A stretch of DNA of 36,894 bases from the NCBI GenBank assembly GCA_026419705.1, contig JANZYY010000001.1, forward strand, positions 1-36,894. The letters are read 5' to 3'. Below, one piece after another: positions 14,175-22,612 of the stretch. The DNA comes from Fischerella sp. Lineage in GTDB: Bacteria > Cyanobacteriota > Cyanobacteriia > Cyanobacteriales > Nostocaceae. The position numbers were made by a program, and so were the translations under genes. The notes beneath the pieces were generated by a model, which was not told the DNA's origin, ran no database searches, and saw only the letters and a list, made by a program, of their open reading frames with translations. How positions within the stretch are numbered: position 1 is the first letter of the stretch; every line of letters starts with the position of its first letter.

Positions 14175-16541
14175 ATGCCTAAACAGCAGTGGATTTTGAC
14201 CTCAACTGAACAACCACCTGCATGGTTTCTGCAAGCTGTCAAGCAATACGTACCCCCATCCAGCGGACAGTATGCAGCGCAGTTACTATGGCAACGAGGT
14301 ATCAGGGAAATCCCACAGCTTGCAGCTTTCCTGAACTTCAAAGCCTACCAACCAGCGAGTCCATTTGAATTTGGACAAGAAATGCAACTGGCAGTAGAAC
14401 GGTTGCAAAGAGCCTGGAAAGCAGGTGAAAAAATCACCATTTGGGGGGATTTCGATGCTGACGGTATCACTTCCACTGCTGTATTGTGGGATGGCTTGGG
14501 ACAGTTCTTTCTCCAACATACGCAGTTAATTTACTATATTCCCAATCGACTGACGGAATCTCACGGGCTTAATTGTCCTGGCATTGATCGCTTACGAGAG
14601 CAAGGCTGTAAGTTAATCGTGACTTGCGATACCGGTAGTACTAATGTTAGTGAAATTACGTATGCAAAACAGCAAGGTATCGATGTAATTGTTACCGATC
14701 ACCACACCTTACCAGTAGAGCGTCCGCCCGCAACAGCCATCATCAATCCTCGCTATTTGCCCAGTGACCATCAATTGTTGCATCTTTCCGGCGTCGGGGT
14801 GGCTTACAAGTTGGTGGAGGCTATGTATCAAGTGTTACCTGGCATCCCGCAACAACCTCTCGAACATTTATGGGACTTAGTAGCAGTAGGTCTAATTGCC
14901 GATCTAGTAGAGTTGAGCGGAGATTGCCGTTATTTGGCACAGGTGGGAATTGGGCAATTGCAAGAAGATTTTCAAAAATCTCCGGCTCAACGACGGCGTC
15001 CGGGAGTAGGGCGACTGTTAGAGTTGTGCCAGAAAAGTGGCGATCGCCCTACAGATATTTCCTTTGGTCTCGGTCCCCGCATTAATGCTGTTAGCCGCAT
15101 TCAAGGAGATGCCAGTTTCTGCGTAGAATTACTGACTAGTCGCGACCACAAGCGCGCCAATCAGTTAGCAGAGGCAACAGAATTAGCAAACTCCCGCCGC
15201 AAATCTTTACAAAGAGAAGTTGCCCAGCAAGTAAACCAAAAACTCAGCCAAATAGACTTATCCACCACCAGCGTCATCGTCTTGTCAGACCCCCAATGGG
15301 CTGTCGGCGTTCTGGGCTTAGTCGCAGGGCAAGTAGCGCAGGAGACAGCAAGACCGACGATTTTGTTGAGTACGGAGGAGAGCGGGGGAGCGGAAGAATG
15401 GGAGAGTGGGAGAACTTCCCCCCCTCCTCTTCTCGCGCGTGGTTCTGCCCGTTCCGTCAACTCGATTGATTTATACCAACTAGTGAAAAACCAAGCCCAT
15501 CTGTTGCATAGTTTTGGTGGACATCCTTATGCAGCAGGTTTGAGTTTACCTGTAGAGAATATTCCTTTGTTCACACAGGCAATTAACCAACAGTTACGAC
15601 AAACTTTGGGGGATGCAACTCCAGCACCAACAGTGCAGGCAGACTTGACAGTCACAGTAGCAGATTTAGGGAGAGAGTTATTTTTGGAACTGAAACTCTT
15701 GGAACCCTGCGGTATGGGCAATCCTGTACCGAAATTACTAATTCAAAACTGCTGGTTTGAAAATGCTCGGCATCGCAATCAACAAGACTGGCAGGGGAAA
15801 AAGATACAGTACATCAAAACCGAGTTTGATATTCGAGATGATTCTACAAAAAGTTCTTTCCCTGGTGTGTGGTGGGGACATTATAAGGATGAATTGCCAT
15901 TGGGACGATGTGATTGCATCGTAGAGTTAGACTACAACACCTTTAAAAAACGCTACGAAATTCGATTAATTGCCGTACGTTCCAGTGAAACATCTACACA
16001 ATTCACTCACCACTCAGTCTTAATTTTGGACTGGCGCAATGTCGCAGACGCACCATGGCACGTCTCTACATCTGTTCCACTCCTTTTAAAAGAATGCCCT
16101 ACTAGTTGGGATGATTTACGAGCCTGGTTGCGGCGATCGCTTTACAATCAACAACCATTGGCGATCGCATGGTCCAAACCCAAACACAAACCCCCAGAGG
16201 AAATATGGCTCACACTCGTAGGAATTGCCAAATATCTCAGCCGTACTCATCAAGTAGCCACTCGCAGCCAATTTTTACAGAAACTCGGCATCAGTGACCA
16301 AAGTTTGCATTTAGGATTCAAAGCTCTCAAATCTCTGGGTTTTATTGTCCGGGAACAAGACCGTAATTTGTACATCAACCAGCAGCCAAACCCTGAATCA
16401 ACACTCGCAGAGACTACCATAGCCAAGTTTCTAGCCGCTGTCCGCGAAGAACAATTTCAGCGCGAGTATTTCGCTGAAGTACCTCTATCAACCATTCAAG
16501 CGATCGCATCTCAAATAGCTTTAAATTTAGTTAGTGGTTAG
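14175..16541 (+). CDS. recJ: Single-stranded-DNA-specific exonuclease RecJ
   Basis: 5'-3' ssDNA exonuclease for recombination and mismatch/base-excision repair, 788 residues, longer than E. coli RecJ because of a C-terminal extension common in cyanobacteria. Seen: DHH-family metal motifs DFDADG (92-97), DTG (152-154) and DHH (175-177), SGVGVAYKLVEA, FGLGPRINAVSRI, and the DHHA1 FGGHPYAAGLSLP. Two parts of the reading frame look repeat-derived: about residues 401-419, a Gly/Glu/Ser-Pro stretch coded by GGGAGAG-like heptamers (15375-15430), and a palindrome at 16044-16070. Neither touches the catalytic motifs. The stop codon (16539-16541) lies in a GTTAGTG heptamer array. Starts 5 bp after the acetyltransferase stop. 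Confidence 0.97.
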   Translation: MPKQQWILTSTEQPPAWFLQAVKQYVPPSSGQYAAQLLWQRGIREIPQLAAFLNFKAYQPASPFEFGQEMQLAVERLQRAWKAGEKITIWGDFDADGITSTAVLWDGLGQFFLQHTQLIYYIPNRLTESHGLNCPGIDRLREQGCKLIVTCDTGSTNVSEITYAKQQGIDVIVTDHHTLPVERPPATAIINPRYLPSDHQLLHLSGVGVAYKLVEAMYQVLPGIPQQPLEHLWDLVAVGLIADLVELSGDCRYLAQVGIGQLQEDFQKSPAQRRRPGVGRLLELCQKSGDRPTDISFGLGPRINAVSRIQGDASFCVELLTSRDHKRANQLAEATELANSRRKSLQREVAQQVNQKLSQIDLSTTSVIVLSDPQWAVGVLGLVAGQVAQETARPTILLSTEESGGAEEWESGRTSPPPLLARGSARSVNSIDLYQLVKNQAHLLHSFGGHPYAAGLSLPVENIPLFTQAINQQLRQTLGDATPAPTVQADLTVTVADLGRELFLELKLLEPCGMGNPVPKLLIQNCWFENARHRNQQDWQGKKIQYIKTEFDIRDDSTKSSFPGVWWGHYKDELPLGRCDCIVELDYNTFKKRYEIRLIAVRSSETSTQFTHHSVLILDWRNVADAPWHVSTSVPLLLKECPTSWDDLRAWLRRSLYNQQPLAIAWSKPKHKPPEEIWLTLVGIAKYLSRTHQVATRSQFLQKLGISDQSLHLGFKALKSLGFIVREQDRNLYINQQPNPESTLAETTIAKFLAAVREEQFQREYFAEVPLSTIQAIASQIALNLVSG

Positions 16542-16599
16542 TGGTTAGTAGTTGTACCAGACGTGCCCTGGCACGTCTGTACGGTGGTTAGTGGTTAGC
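16530..16599. repeat. GTTAGTG heptamer array split by a CAGACGTGCC palindrome
   Basis: GTTAGTG, GTTAGTG, GTTAGTA, GTTGTAC run from 16530; then a hairpin CAGACGTGCC-CT-GGCACGTCTG (10-bp perfect arms, 16559-16580); then GGTGGTT, AGTGGTT resumes. The palindrome seems to have inserted into the heptamer array. The recJ stop codon is inside the array. Because the recJ and DUF218 genes converge here, the hairpin could serve as a terminator. Confidence 0.75.
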
Positions 16600-16624
16600 G
16601 GGAACATAGAGCAAAGATAATCGT

Positions 16625-17386
16625 TTAATCCCAATTCACTTCGGCCCGATTCCCAATGCCCAATGCCCAATACCCAATTCCCCTATCTCCCCACCTCAAA
16701 TTCCCCTGTCGCTCACATTTAAAACCGCGACGCTGCCAAGCTTCCATATTCACATCTGTCAGTTTTATGACTTGCGAGCATTGTGGCTGAATTATCTGGC
16801 TTAACCCTGCCCAAATTAAGCTGCGCGTTACATCAAGTCCAGTCTTTAGCCAAGACTCGCGATTACCGGGAATACCTTGTTCTTGTACAGTTTCTGTTTC
16901 TACCCAAATGCCATGTGCGCCCAAAAGAATCTGCGCTAACCACTTTGCTCTTGGTAGGTGTGTAGGAGAAGTAACCAGCATGACTTTATTCACATGCCAG
17001 CGGTGCAGAATAGGGATAGCATAGTAAAAGTTATCAAAAGTTGAACGGGCACACTTCTCTAACCAAACATTTCTCATGGAAGCTGCTTCTGTTTTGAAAA
17101 TTATCCAAATACAGGGATCTGCAGAACCTTGAGAAATTAAAATTGGGATTGACGGAGATTGTTTTGTTAACTTAGCTATATATATTTCCCGCTGAATACT
17201 GCCACCAAGTACAAAAAATGCATCTACTGGTTTAGAGGATACTGAAACTAAAGTTATTGTTATGGATACAAGCCAGAGGCTAATAATAAGCACAAGTCCT
17301 ATTGCGAATTTTTGTAAAAATTTTGACTTTTTACCGAATAATTTTGTAGAGAAAAGACTTCTAACAGTTTTAACTTTACGGTTCAT
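16625..17386 (-). CDS. DUF218/YdcF-ElyC-SanA family protein with repeat-derived C-terminus
   Basis: 253 residues. A basic N-terminus and one hydrophobic helix (FAIGLVLIISLWLVSITITL, about 28-47) suggest a membrane-anchored protein whose DUF218 domain faces the periplasm. Seen: VDAFFVLGGSIQRE (first strand and nucleotide-like loop), STFDNFYYAIPIL and MLVTSPTHLPRAKWLAQ, the family's conserved core; relatives ElyC and SanA affect envelope and peptidoglycan integrity. The last ~20 residues (RWGDRGIGYWALGIGN...) are coded by CCCAATG-type heptamers (16629-16700) and are not part of the family. Convergent with recJ. Exact biochemical function unknown. Confidence 0.8.
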   Translation of the reverse strand: MNRKVKTVRSLFSTKLFGKKSKFLQKFAIGLVLIISLWLVSITITLVSVSSKPVDAFFVLGGSIQREIYIAKLTKQSPSIPILISQGSADPCIWIIFKTEAASMRNVWLEKCARSTFDNFYYAIPILHRWHVNKVMLVTSPTHLPRAKWLAQILLGAHGIWVETETVQEQGIPGNRESWLKTGLDVTRSLIWAGLSQIIQPQCSQVIKLTDVNMEAWQRRGFKCERQGNLRWGDRGIGYWALGIGNRAEVNWD

Positions 17387-17693
17387 GCTTTTTTTATATA
17401 AAATTTAAATCGCTTAAGTTTTTTAATCTTTAGAATTAATTAACCCAGCAATAATTAGGATTAGGTAATAACAAGTGCAATTGTGACACTGATGAAAGTG
17501 TCACACCAATATAGTAAGCTAACTGAGCAAGTTGACTAATGCGGGAAAAGTCCTTAAGAGATAATCCTGTATTTTCAGGAAAACTTAAAGGATAAAAGGA
17601 TGAAGAAAGTATAGTCTAACAGGATAACTATAAATTTCTGGAAAGCTCTGATTGCTAAACTGTCAACAACACAACACATTCCAGCTAATATAC
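17387..17693. promoter_or_regulatory. Divergent upstream region of DUF218 gene and ctpB
   Basis: About 300 bp, AT-rich, with no coding frame that I trust. Must carry the promoters of two divergent genes. TGTGACACTGATGAAAGTGTCACA (17481-17504) is an interrupted inverted repeat, TGTGACACT...AGTGTCACA with 9-bp arms, that could be a regulator-binding operator or a hairpin. Confidence 0.5.
17481..17504. promoter_or_regulatory. Perfect inverted repeat TGTGACACT-N6-AGTGTCACA
   Basis: Two 9-bp arms, perfectly complementary, separated by GATGAA, in the divergent promoter region about 190 bp before ctpB and 95 bp before the DUF218 start. The TGTGA-N-TCACA ends resemble CRP-family (including cyanobacterial SyCRP1/NtcA-like) half-sites, but the 24-bp overall length and spacing differ from a classical 16-bp CRP core, so the assignment is only a suggestion. 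Confidence 0.45.
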
Positions 17694-19034
17694 ATGAAAC
17701 AATCAGCAAAACGTTACTCGCAAGTGCAAGTAGCTTTGATTGGAGGAGCGATCGCCACCACAGCTACACTGTCTGTGTTTGGGCCAGGTTGGTGTCGTTC
17801 TGTACGGGCAGCACTACAAGATAGCCCAAAACAAGTAGTTGACCAAGTCTGGCAACTAGTAAATCGTGAATATGTAGATGGCTCTTTCAACCGCCAAAAT
17901 TGGCAAGCTATTAGACTGAGCCTGTTGAGCAAAAATTATTCTTCCCGTGAAGAAGCTTACGCCGCTATCCGCGAAGCCTTACAAAAGCTAGGAGATCCAT
18001 ATACTCGATTCATGGATCCCAAACAGTTTGAAGCCTTAACCAGCCAAACATCCGGGGAGGTCTCTGGGATTGGCATCCGGATGGAGGTGAACGAAAAAAA
18101 CAAGCGACTGGTTGTTGTAGAAGCCTTGGAAAATTCGCCAGCACTCAAAGCAGGAATCAAGCCTGGAGATGAGATTGTGGCAATTGATGGCAAACCCACC
18201 CATAAAATGAAAATCGAAGATGCTTCCAAGTTGATTCGCGGTCGGGCGGGTACAATGGTGACTTTGCGCTTAGAAAGGGATGGACGGAGTACTTTTGATC
18301 TGAAGCTGACCAGAGCCAATATTGAAGTACCGACAGTGCGTTATCAACTCAAGCAAGAAGGTAATCGCCGTATTGGTTATATTCGCTTGCGAGAATTCAG
18401 CGCTCACGCCTCAGATCAGATGCGACGAGCTATCCGCGATTTAAATGGCAAGCAAGTAAATGGCTTTGTTCTAGATTTACGTGGTAATCCCGGCGGTTTG
18501 TTGCAATCGAGTATTGAAATTGCCCGGATGTGGATGGACAATGGTTCAATTGTCCGTACGGTAGACCGCAAAGGCGGAAGCGAAGAAAGCAAAGCCAATC
18601 ACACGGCCCTTACAAATCGCCCCTTAGTGGTCTTAGTAGACAACAATTCAGCTAGCGCCAGCGAAATCCTCGCAGGTGCACTCAAGGATAATAAGCGAGC
18701 AATAGTAGTCGGTAGTCAAACCTTTGGTAAAGCCTTAGTGCAATCAGTACATGAACTCGCAGATGGTTCCGGTGTGGCAATTACCATTGCCCATTATTAT
18801 ACTCCCAAAGGAACAGACATTAACCATAAGGGAATTACACCAGATATTAAATTAGATTTGACACAAGAACAACAACGCCAATTGGCATCTAACCCAAATT
18901 TGTTGGGAACTCAAAACGACCCTCAATATATTCGTGCTTTGACAATTCTTTCCAGCAATCGCTTAGCCCAACCTTGGCAAAATCAAACCTCCCAAAAACC
19001 GACAAGCTTTGGCGCCAGTGATTTGCGATTTTAG
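17694..19034 (+). CDS. ctpB: Carboxyl-terminal processing protease, CtpB type (S41)
   Basis: Serine protease of the S41/Tsp family that trims or degrades proteins in the periplasm or thylakoid lumen. 446 residues from ATG 17694; an in-frame TTG 14 codons upstream is less likely because the hydrophobic leader (VQVALIGGAIATTATLSVF) follows the ATG directly. Order: export signal, DSPKQVVDQVWQLVNREYVD, LGDPYTRFMDP, PDZ domain (SGIGIRMEV to LRLERDG), then the catalytic core with LRGNPGGLL, the nucleophile in NSASASEILAGAL and the general-base lysine in TFGKALVQ. CtpA matures photosystem II D1; this sequence looks like the CtpB paralogue, whose role is less defined. The glycosyltransferase follows on the same strand. 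Confidence 0.93.
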   Translation: MKQSAKRYSQVQVALIGGAIATTATLSVFGPGWCRSVRAALQDSPKQVVDQVWQLVNREYVDGSFNRQNWQAIRLSLLSKNYSSREEAYAAIREALQKLGDPYTRFMDPKQFEALTSQTSGEVSGIGIRMEVNEKNKRLVVVEALENSPALKAGIKPGDEIVAIDGKPTHKMKIEDASKLIRGRAGTMVTLRLERDGRSTFDLKLTRANIEVPTVRYQLKQEGNRRIGYIRLREFSAHASDQMRRAIRDLNGKQVNGFVLDLRGNPGGLLQSSIEIARMWMDNGSIVRTVDRKGGSEESKANHTALTNRPLVVLVDNNSASASEILAGALKDNKRAIVVGSQTFGKALVQSVHELADGSGVAITIAHYYTPKGTDINHKGITPDIKLDLTQEQQRQLASNPNLLGTQNDPQYIRALTILSSNRLAQPWQNQTSQKPTSFGASDLRF

Positions 19035-19076
19035 CTTTAGTCAAAATGGGGATTTGGGAATCCTAGGAATCAGAAA

Positions 19077-19146
19077 GTTGTTTGTTGTTAGTTGTTTGTT
19101 GTTTGTAACAACCAACCATCAACAATCAACAACCAACAATTCCCCA
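19077..19146. repeat. Heptamer foldback between ctpB and the glycosyltransferase gene
   Basis: Ten 7-nt units in register: GTTGTTT, GTTGTTA, GTTGTTT, GTTGTTT, GTAACAA, CCAACCA, TCAACAA, TCAACAA, CCAACAA, TTCCCCA. The first four are complementary in sense to the later ones, giving a hairpin about 30 bp per arm. It ends 17 bp before the glycosyltransferase ATG. Confidence 0.88.
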
Positions 19147-19163
19147 TCCAAAATCTCAAATCT

Positions 19164-20132
19164 ATGAATGATGATTTAGTTAACACAGTTACCACCGATG
19201 CTTTCTTACCGAAGGTGTCGGTGGTTATTCCTATTTATAATGGCGCAGCAGATTTACCAGAGTTAATCGATTGTCTGTTGGCTCAAACTTACCCAAAACA
19301 ACAGGTGGAATATTTGCTGGTAGACAATAATAGTAGCGATCGCACTGATGTTCTCCTGCAAAAAACAGCCGAAAATTATCCTTCACTCATTCGTGCTTTC
19401 AGCGAAAAACAAATTCAAAGTTCCTACGCCGCCCGCAATACAGGTATTCGCGCTGCCAGTGGTGAGATCGTAGCCTTTACTGATGCTGATTGTCGCCCCC
19501 GACCACAGTGGTTGCATGCATTAATTGCGCCTTTTGTCAATCCAGACGTAGCAATTGTTGCAGGTGAAATTACGGCACTACCTGGAAAAAGTTTGCTAGA
19601 AGTATTTGCTGAGCGTCAAGAAACCTTATCGCAAAAACATACACTTGCCCATAAGTTTTGTCCCTACGGTCAAACTGCGAATTTGGCAATTCGGCGACAA
19701 GCCTTAGAAAAAGCGGGTTTGTTTCGTCCCTATCTTACCACCGGCGGTGATGCCGATATCTGCTGGCGGATTCAACTGAAAAATATCGGGCGTTTGGAAT
19801 TTGCTTCTGGGGCAATCGTGCAACACCGTCACCGTACTACACTTAGAGAATTACAAAGTCAATGGCACCGCTATGGGCGTTCCCATCGCTATCTACATGA
19901 GTTGTATGGCATAGAACTCATGCCAGACATGACACTCAAAGAATATGGCTATCGATTGGCACGTTGGTTATTGAAGGAATTACCGAGGGATAGTTTCAAG
20001 GCTTTAGTCGGCAAAGCTTCTCTTGTAGACTTATTAAGTACTCCTATTGGATTGTTGACTGCAAAAGCACGTGCTGCTGGGCAAAGGGAAGCTAAATTGC
20101 CGGAAAAAGCAACGATCGTTGAAAATATCTGA
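19164..20132 (+). CDS. Family 2 glycosyltransferase
   Basis: 322 residues from ATG 19164. Transfers a sugar from a nucleotide sugar, in cyanobacteria usually for polysaccharide or glycolipid synthesis; the acceptor is unknown. Seen: GT-A fold start KVSVVIPIYNGAADLPELI, LLVDNNSSDRT, the DxD-like FTDADCRPRPQW and GGDADICWRI. No transmembrane segment is obvious, although the C-terminal GYRLARWLLKELP helix is amphipathic. A longer frame from 19092 would prefix CNNQPSTINNQQ, which is translated repeat DNA, so I reject that start. Probably transcribed with ctpB through the foldback, or from its own promoter. Confidence 0.9.
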   Translation: MNDDLVNTVTTDAFLPKVSVVIPIYNGAADLPELIDCLLAQTYPKQQVEYLLVDNNSSDRTDVLLQKTAENYPSLIRAFSEKQIQSSYAARNTGIRAASGEIVAFTDADCRPRPQWLHALIAPFVNPDVAIVAGEITALPGKSLLEVFAERQETLSQKHTLAHKFCPYGQTANLAIRRQALEKAGLFRPYLTTGGDADICWRIQLKNIGRLEFASGAIVQHRHRTTLRELQSQWHRYGRSHRYLHELYGIELMPDMTLKEYGYRLARWLLKELPRDSFKALVGKASLVDLLSTPIGLLTAKARAAGQREAKLPEKATIVENI

Positions 20133-20455
20133 AAATTTTTTGTTGGTAATTGCTAGTTATCGATCGCCGACGACACTAAGTTAAATTATCTCAATAATCA
20201 AGGCTGGCATGAACTAGCCTTTCTATTCCCAGGCAAAGCCCAAGAACCAGAGCCAGAGTTTTCTATAGAAAATAGTACAATGTACCAGAAAAGGAACTTT
20301 ATTTGACTTGTCAATTCAAGGGTAAATAGTACTATTTAGTATCAATTTCCACTTGATTCTAATCATAAGATTGTCGTCTTAATACTTACAATCAAATTAT
20401 AATTTTCGGGCATCTACTGCAATTTCTAAATTTTGTATTTACTGGAGTGTAAGTA
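20133..20455. other. Gap with a possible gene scrap
   Basis: 323 bp. A start-less frame at 20157-20306 reads IADDTKLNYLNNQGWHELAF, then LFPGKAQEPEPEF to a TGA at 20304-20306. It has protein-like composition but no start codon and no family I recognise; it may be a decayed 3' end. The remainder is AT-rich and should contain the promoter of the following GAF gene. Confidence 0.3.
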
Positions 20456-20966
20456 ATGGTATTTTGGCGAGATTATCATGGTTTGCCAGGATTCTATAAA
20501 GGTTGGAATGTATTTATAGATGGGGAGCAAAACAAGAACGCAACTAACCTTTCTACATCCCTCCAAAAGCTACTTGAGTGGCTGCGAGAGTATATGTCTG
20601 TTGATACTGTGACATTCCTGTTACCAGTTAAGGAGCAACAGAATTTGGGTGTGTACGCCAGCATCGGACTTGAAGAAGAGATCGCACAAAAGATCCGTAT
20701 TACCATCGAGCGAGGTGTAGCTGGTCGCATTGCTGCAAACAAGAAGCCAATGATAGTCGATGACTTATCGAAGGTAGAGGTAGTTAGTCCAGTCTTGCGT
20801 CAATAAGGATCTGAAATCGCTTGTTGGTATACCAGTACCGCTCAGACAGGATATGGTCGGAGTGCTGCACGTTGGTACTTTTAAGCACCATAAATTTACT
20901 GAGCGCGATGTAGAGCAACTGCAACTGGCTGCACATCGCATCGGTTTGATGATTGCAGATACTTAG
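20456..20966 (+). pseudogene. GAF-domain protein with a +1 frameshift
   Basis: From ATG 20456 the frame covers a linker then most of a GAF sensor domain (VDTVTFLLPVKEQQNLGVYA, GVAGRIAANKKPMIVDDLSK, VVSPVLR) and stops at 20804-20806. Skipping one base (C at 20801) restores the domain exactly: NKDLKSLVGIPVPLRQDMVG, VLHVGTF, FTERDVEQLQLAAHRIGLMI, ending in TAG at 20964-20966. So a single-base insertion breaks an otherwise complete ~169-residue gene. In other cyanobacterial proteins such GAF domains precede PP2C/SpoIIE phosphatase or histidine kinase domains; here no output domain follows. It may be a true recent pseudogene or a sequencing error. Confidence 0.8.
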
Positions 20967-21262
20967 CATAATACTCTACATAGAGTCTCCGCATGGGATT
21001 TTCTACTTTGAAGTGCGAGTACTGAAATTTGCAGGCTTTGTACTAGGCTCGATTGGGTGTAAAGCATCGATTCAGTATTCATGAATCCTTGGTGCTGTAA
21101 GATCGGGGGAACTGGAGGTGGACAGTTGGGGAGAATATCAAACTAGGCTCTCCCCCAAAACCCCATCTTCTTGTCCGGCAATTTTTTTCCTTTGCCTCTG
21201 GTTACCAAAAGCCTGCTAATTTTCGCTAAATTGTAATTAAGGTTGAGGAAAGGAAACAGTAA
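20967..21262. other. Intergenic upstream of response regulator
   Basis: 296 bp. No gene. AAGGAAAC just before the ATG at 21263 (21249-21256) is a good ribosome-binding site for the response regulator. Confidence 0.4.
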
Positions 21263-21958
21263 ATGTCAGCACAACTGTTACTGGTAGATGATGAGCCGGG
21301 ATTGCGTGAAGCAGTAAAAGATTATTTACAAGAAAGCGGTTTCAGCGTTCAGGTTGCCAGTAACGCTCGTGAAGGTTGGGAATTGATGCAGCAAAGTACA
21401 CCTGACTTGGTGATTTCTGACATTATGATGCCTCAAGTAGACGGATATCAGTTCCTGAAGCAACTGCGTGAAGACCCCCGTTTTCGAGCGCTACCAGTGA
21501 TATTTTTAACGGCTAAAGGCATGACGACCGATCGCATCCAAGGTTATCAGGCTGGTGTTGACGCCTATCTCCCCAAACCTTTCGATCCTGATGAGTTAGT
21601 CGCAATCGTCGAAAACTTACTTGCTCGCCGTGTGACCAAAACTCAAGCAATCACTGAAGAGGGTGAAACACCAGATATTGCCGATTTAGCCAATCAAATT
21701 GCCCAAATTAAAGCCTTATTGACTCAAAGAAACGCGATCGCTCAATCCCCACCACCTTTTACAATTGACTTGACTCCCCGAGAACAAAGCGTTTTGAATT
21801 TGGTAGCAGAAGGCTTAATGAACAAAGAAATCGCGCGTCGTTTGGAAACTAGCGTCCGCAATGTTGAGAAGTACGTCAGCCGTTTGTTTAGTAAAACAGG
21901 TACGAATAGTCGTACCGAGTTAGTTCGTTTTGCTCTTGAGCATGGTCTTGCTAAATAA
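21263..21958 (+). CDS. NarL/FixJ-type response regulator
   Basis: 231-residue two-component DNA-binding regulator. Receiver domain 1-120: acidic pair D9-D10, phospho-acceptor D53 in LVISDIMMP, the switch threonine in VIFLTAKG and the conserved lysine in YLPKPFDPDEL. A Gln/Ala-rich linker (ANQIAQIKALLTQR) follows, then a LuxR-type helix-turn-helix (LTPREQSVLNLVAEGLMNKE, then IARRLETSVRNVEKYVSRLF). No cognate histidine kinase is adjacent; the broken GAF gene lies 296 bp upstream. It resembles the conserved Ycf29-like/NarL regulators of cyanobacteria, but I cannot assign an individual name. Preceded by a clear AAGGAAA ribosome-binding site. Confidence 0.93.
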   Translation: MSAQLLLVDDEPGLREAVKDYLQESGFSVQVASNAREGWELMQQSTPDLVISDIMMPQVDGYQFLKQLREDPRFRALPVIFLTAKGMTTDRIQGYQAGVDAYLPKPFDPDELVAIVENLLARRVTKTQAITEEGETPDIADLANQIAQIKALLTQRNAIAQSPPPFTIDLTPREQSVLNLVAEGLMNKEIARRLETSVRNVEKYVSRLFSKTGTNSRTELVRFALEHGLAK

Positions 21959-22612
21959 ACTAAAAGTGGACTGTATGACTCACTAACTCCAGTTGGAGTT
22001 ACATTGAATGCGATTGCAAACAGCAGTTTTAAATGGCAGTGAGGAGACGCTAAAACTATTCCACCTCTTGCAGCTACTACTTACAGTTCAACACACAACA
22101 AACAGGGTTCGTAAGAAATTATCCTTATTCAGAATCCAGAAGTCAGAATTCAGAATTTCTACTCCTAAGTTCTGAGTTCTGTATTCTGTAATATCCTTCC
22201 TTTTTGCTTAACAAAATAGAAAACGTTGCAAATGCAGGATCTGTCACGAAAATAATTACCTGCTTGCTATCTTCGCAAACAGAAGATGAGTATAAGTAAA
22301 GGTTCTAGTAATTCCCTGGAAATAAAATTTTAGAATTTAAACCCCATTGTCAAGCAAGCTTTGCCTGCATTGGTAAATATCCAGCAAGTATCTGTAATGC
22401 CAAGGGTGAAGGCTACTGTAAATGCGACAGCGTCTTTGTCTGAGACGATCGTAAACTAGCTTCTCCTAGAGTCAGATCGAACCCAGCTTGAACTATACCA
22501 GCGGGTTACGAAAGCGAACTCGTTGAGACAGTAACTCAGCTTGTGGGCAAAACTCAACAGTAATTTGCTATTTTATGCCCAATCTAAAGCCTTTACTGGC
22601 AATCGCCAACTT
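21959..22612. other. 654-bp gene-free region
   Basis: No coding frame worth calling. It contains the TTCAGAA foldback (22128-22190, listed separately). The stretch 22480-22550 (GATCGAACCCAGC...) looks superficially structured, but no tRNA can be built from it. Confidence 0.4.
22128..22190. repeat. TTCAGAA heptamer foldback
   Basis: Nine 7-nt units in register: TTCAGAA, TCCAGAA, GTCAGAA, TTCAGAA, TTTCTAC, TCCTAAG, TTCTGAG, TTCTGTA, TTCTGTA. The first four pair with the last three, giving a hairpin with a heptamer-sized loop. Confidence 0.88.

Noticed and set aside
17652..17693. TTG-initiated extension of CtpB
   Set aside because: The signal peptide begins right after ATG 17694; the extension would bury it.
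19092..19163. N-terminal extension of the glycosyltransferase
   Set aside because: It translates heptamer repeat DNA (CNNQPSTINNQQ); the ATG at 19164 fits the family.
20157..20306. Real small gene after the glycosyltransferase
   Set aside because: Open frame without any start codon and no known family; recorded only as a possible scrap in the gap entry.
22470..22560. tRNA-like sequence (GATCGAACCC)
   Set aside because: No acceptor stem, anticodon arm or D-loop can be assembled around it.
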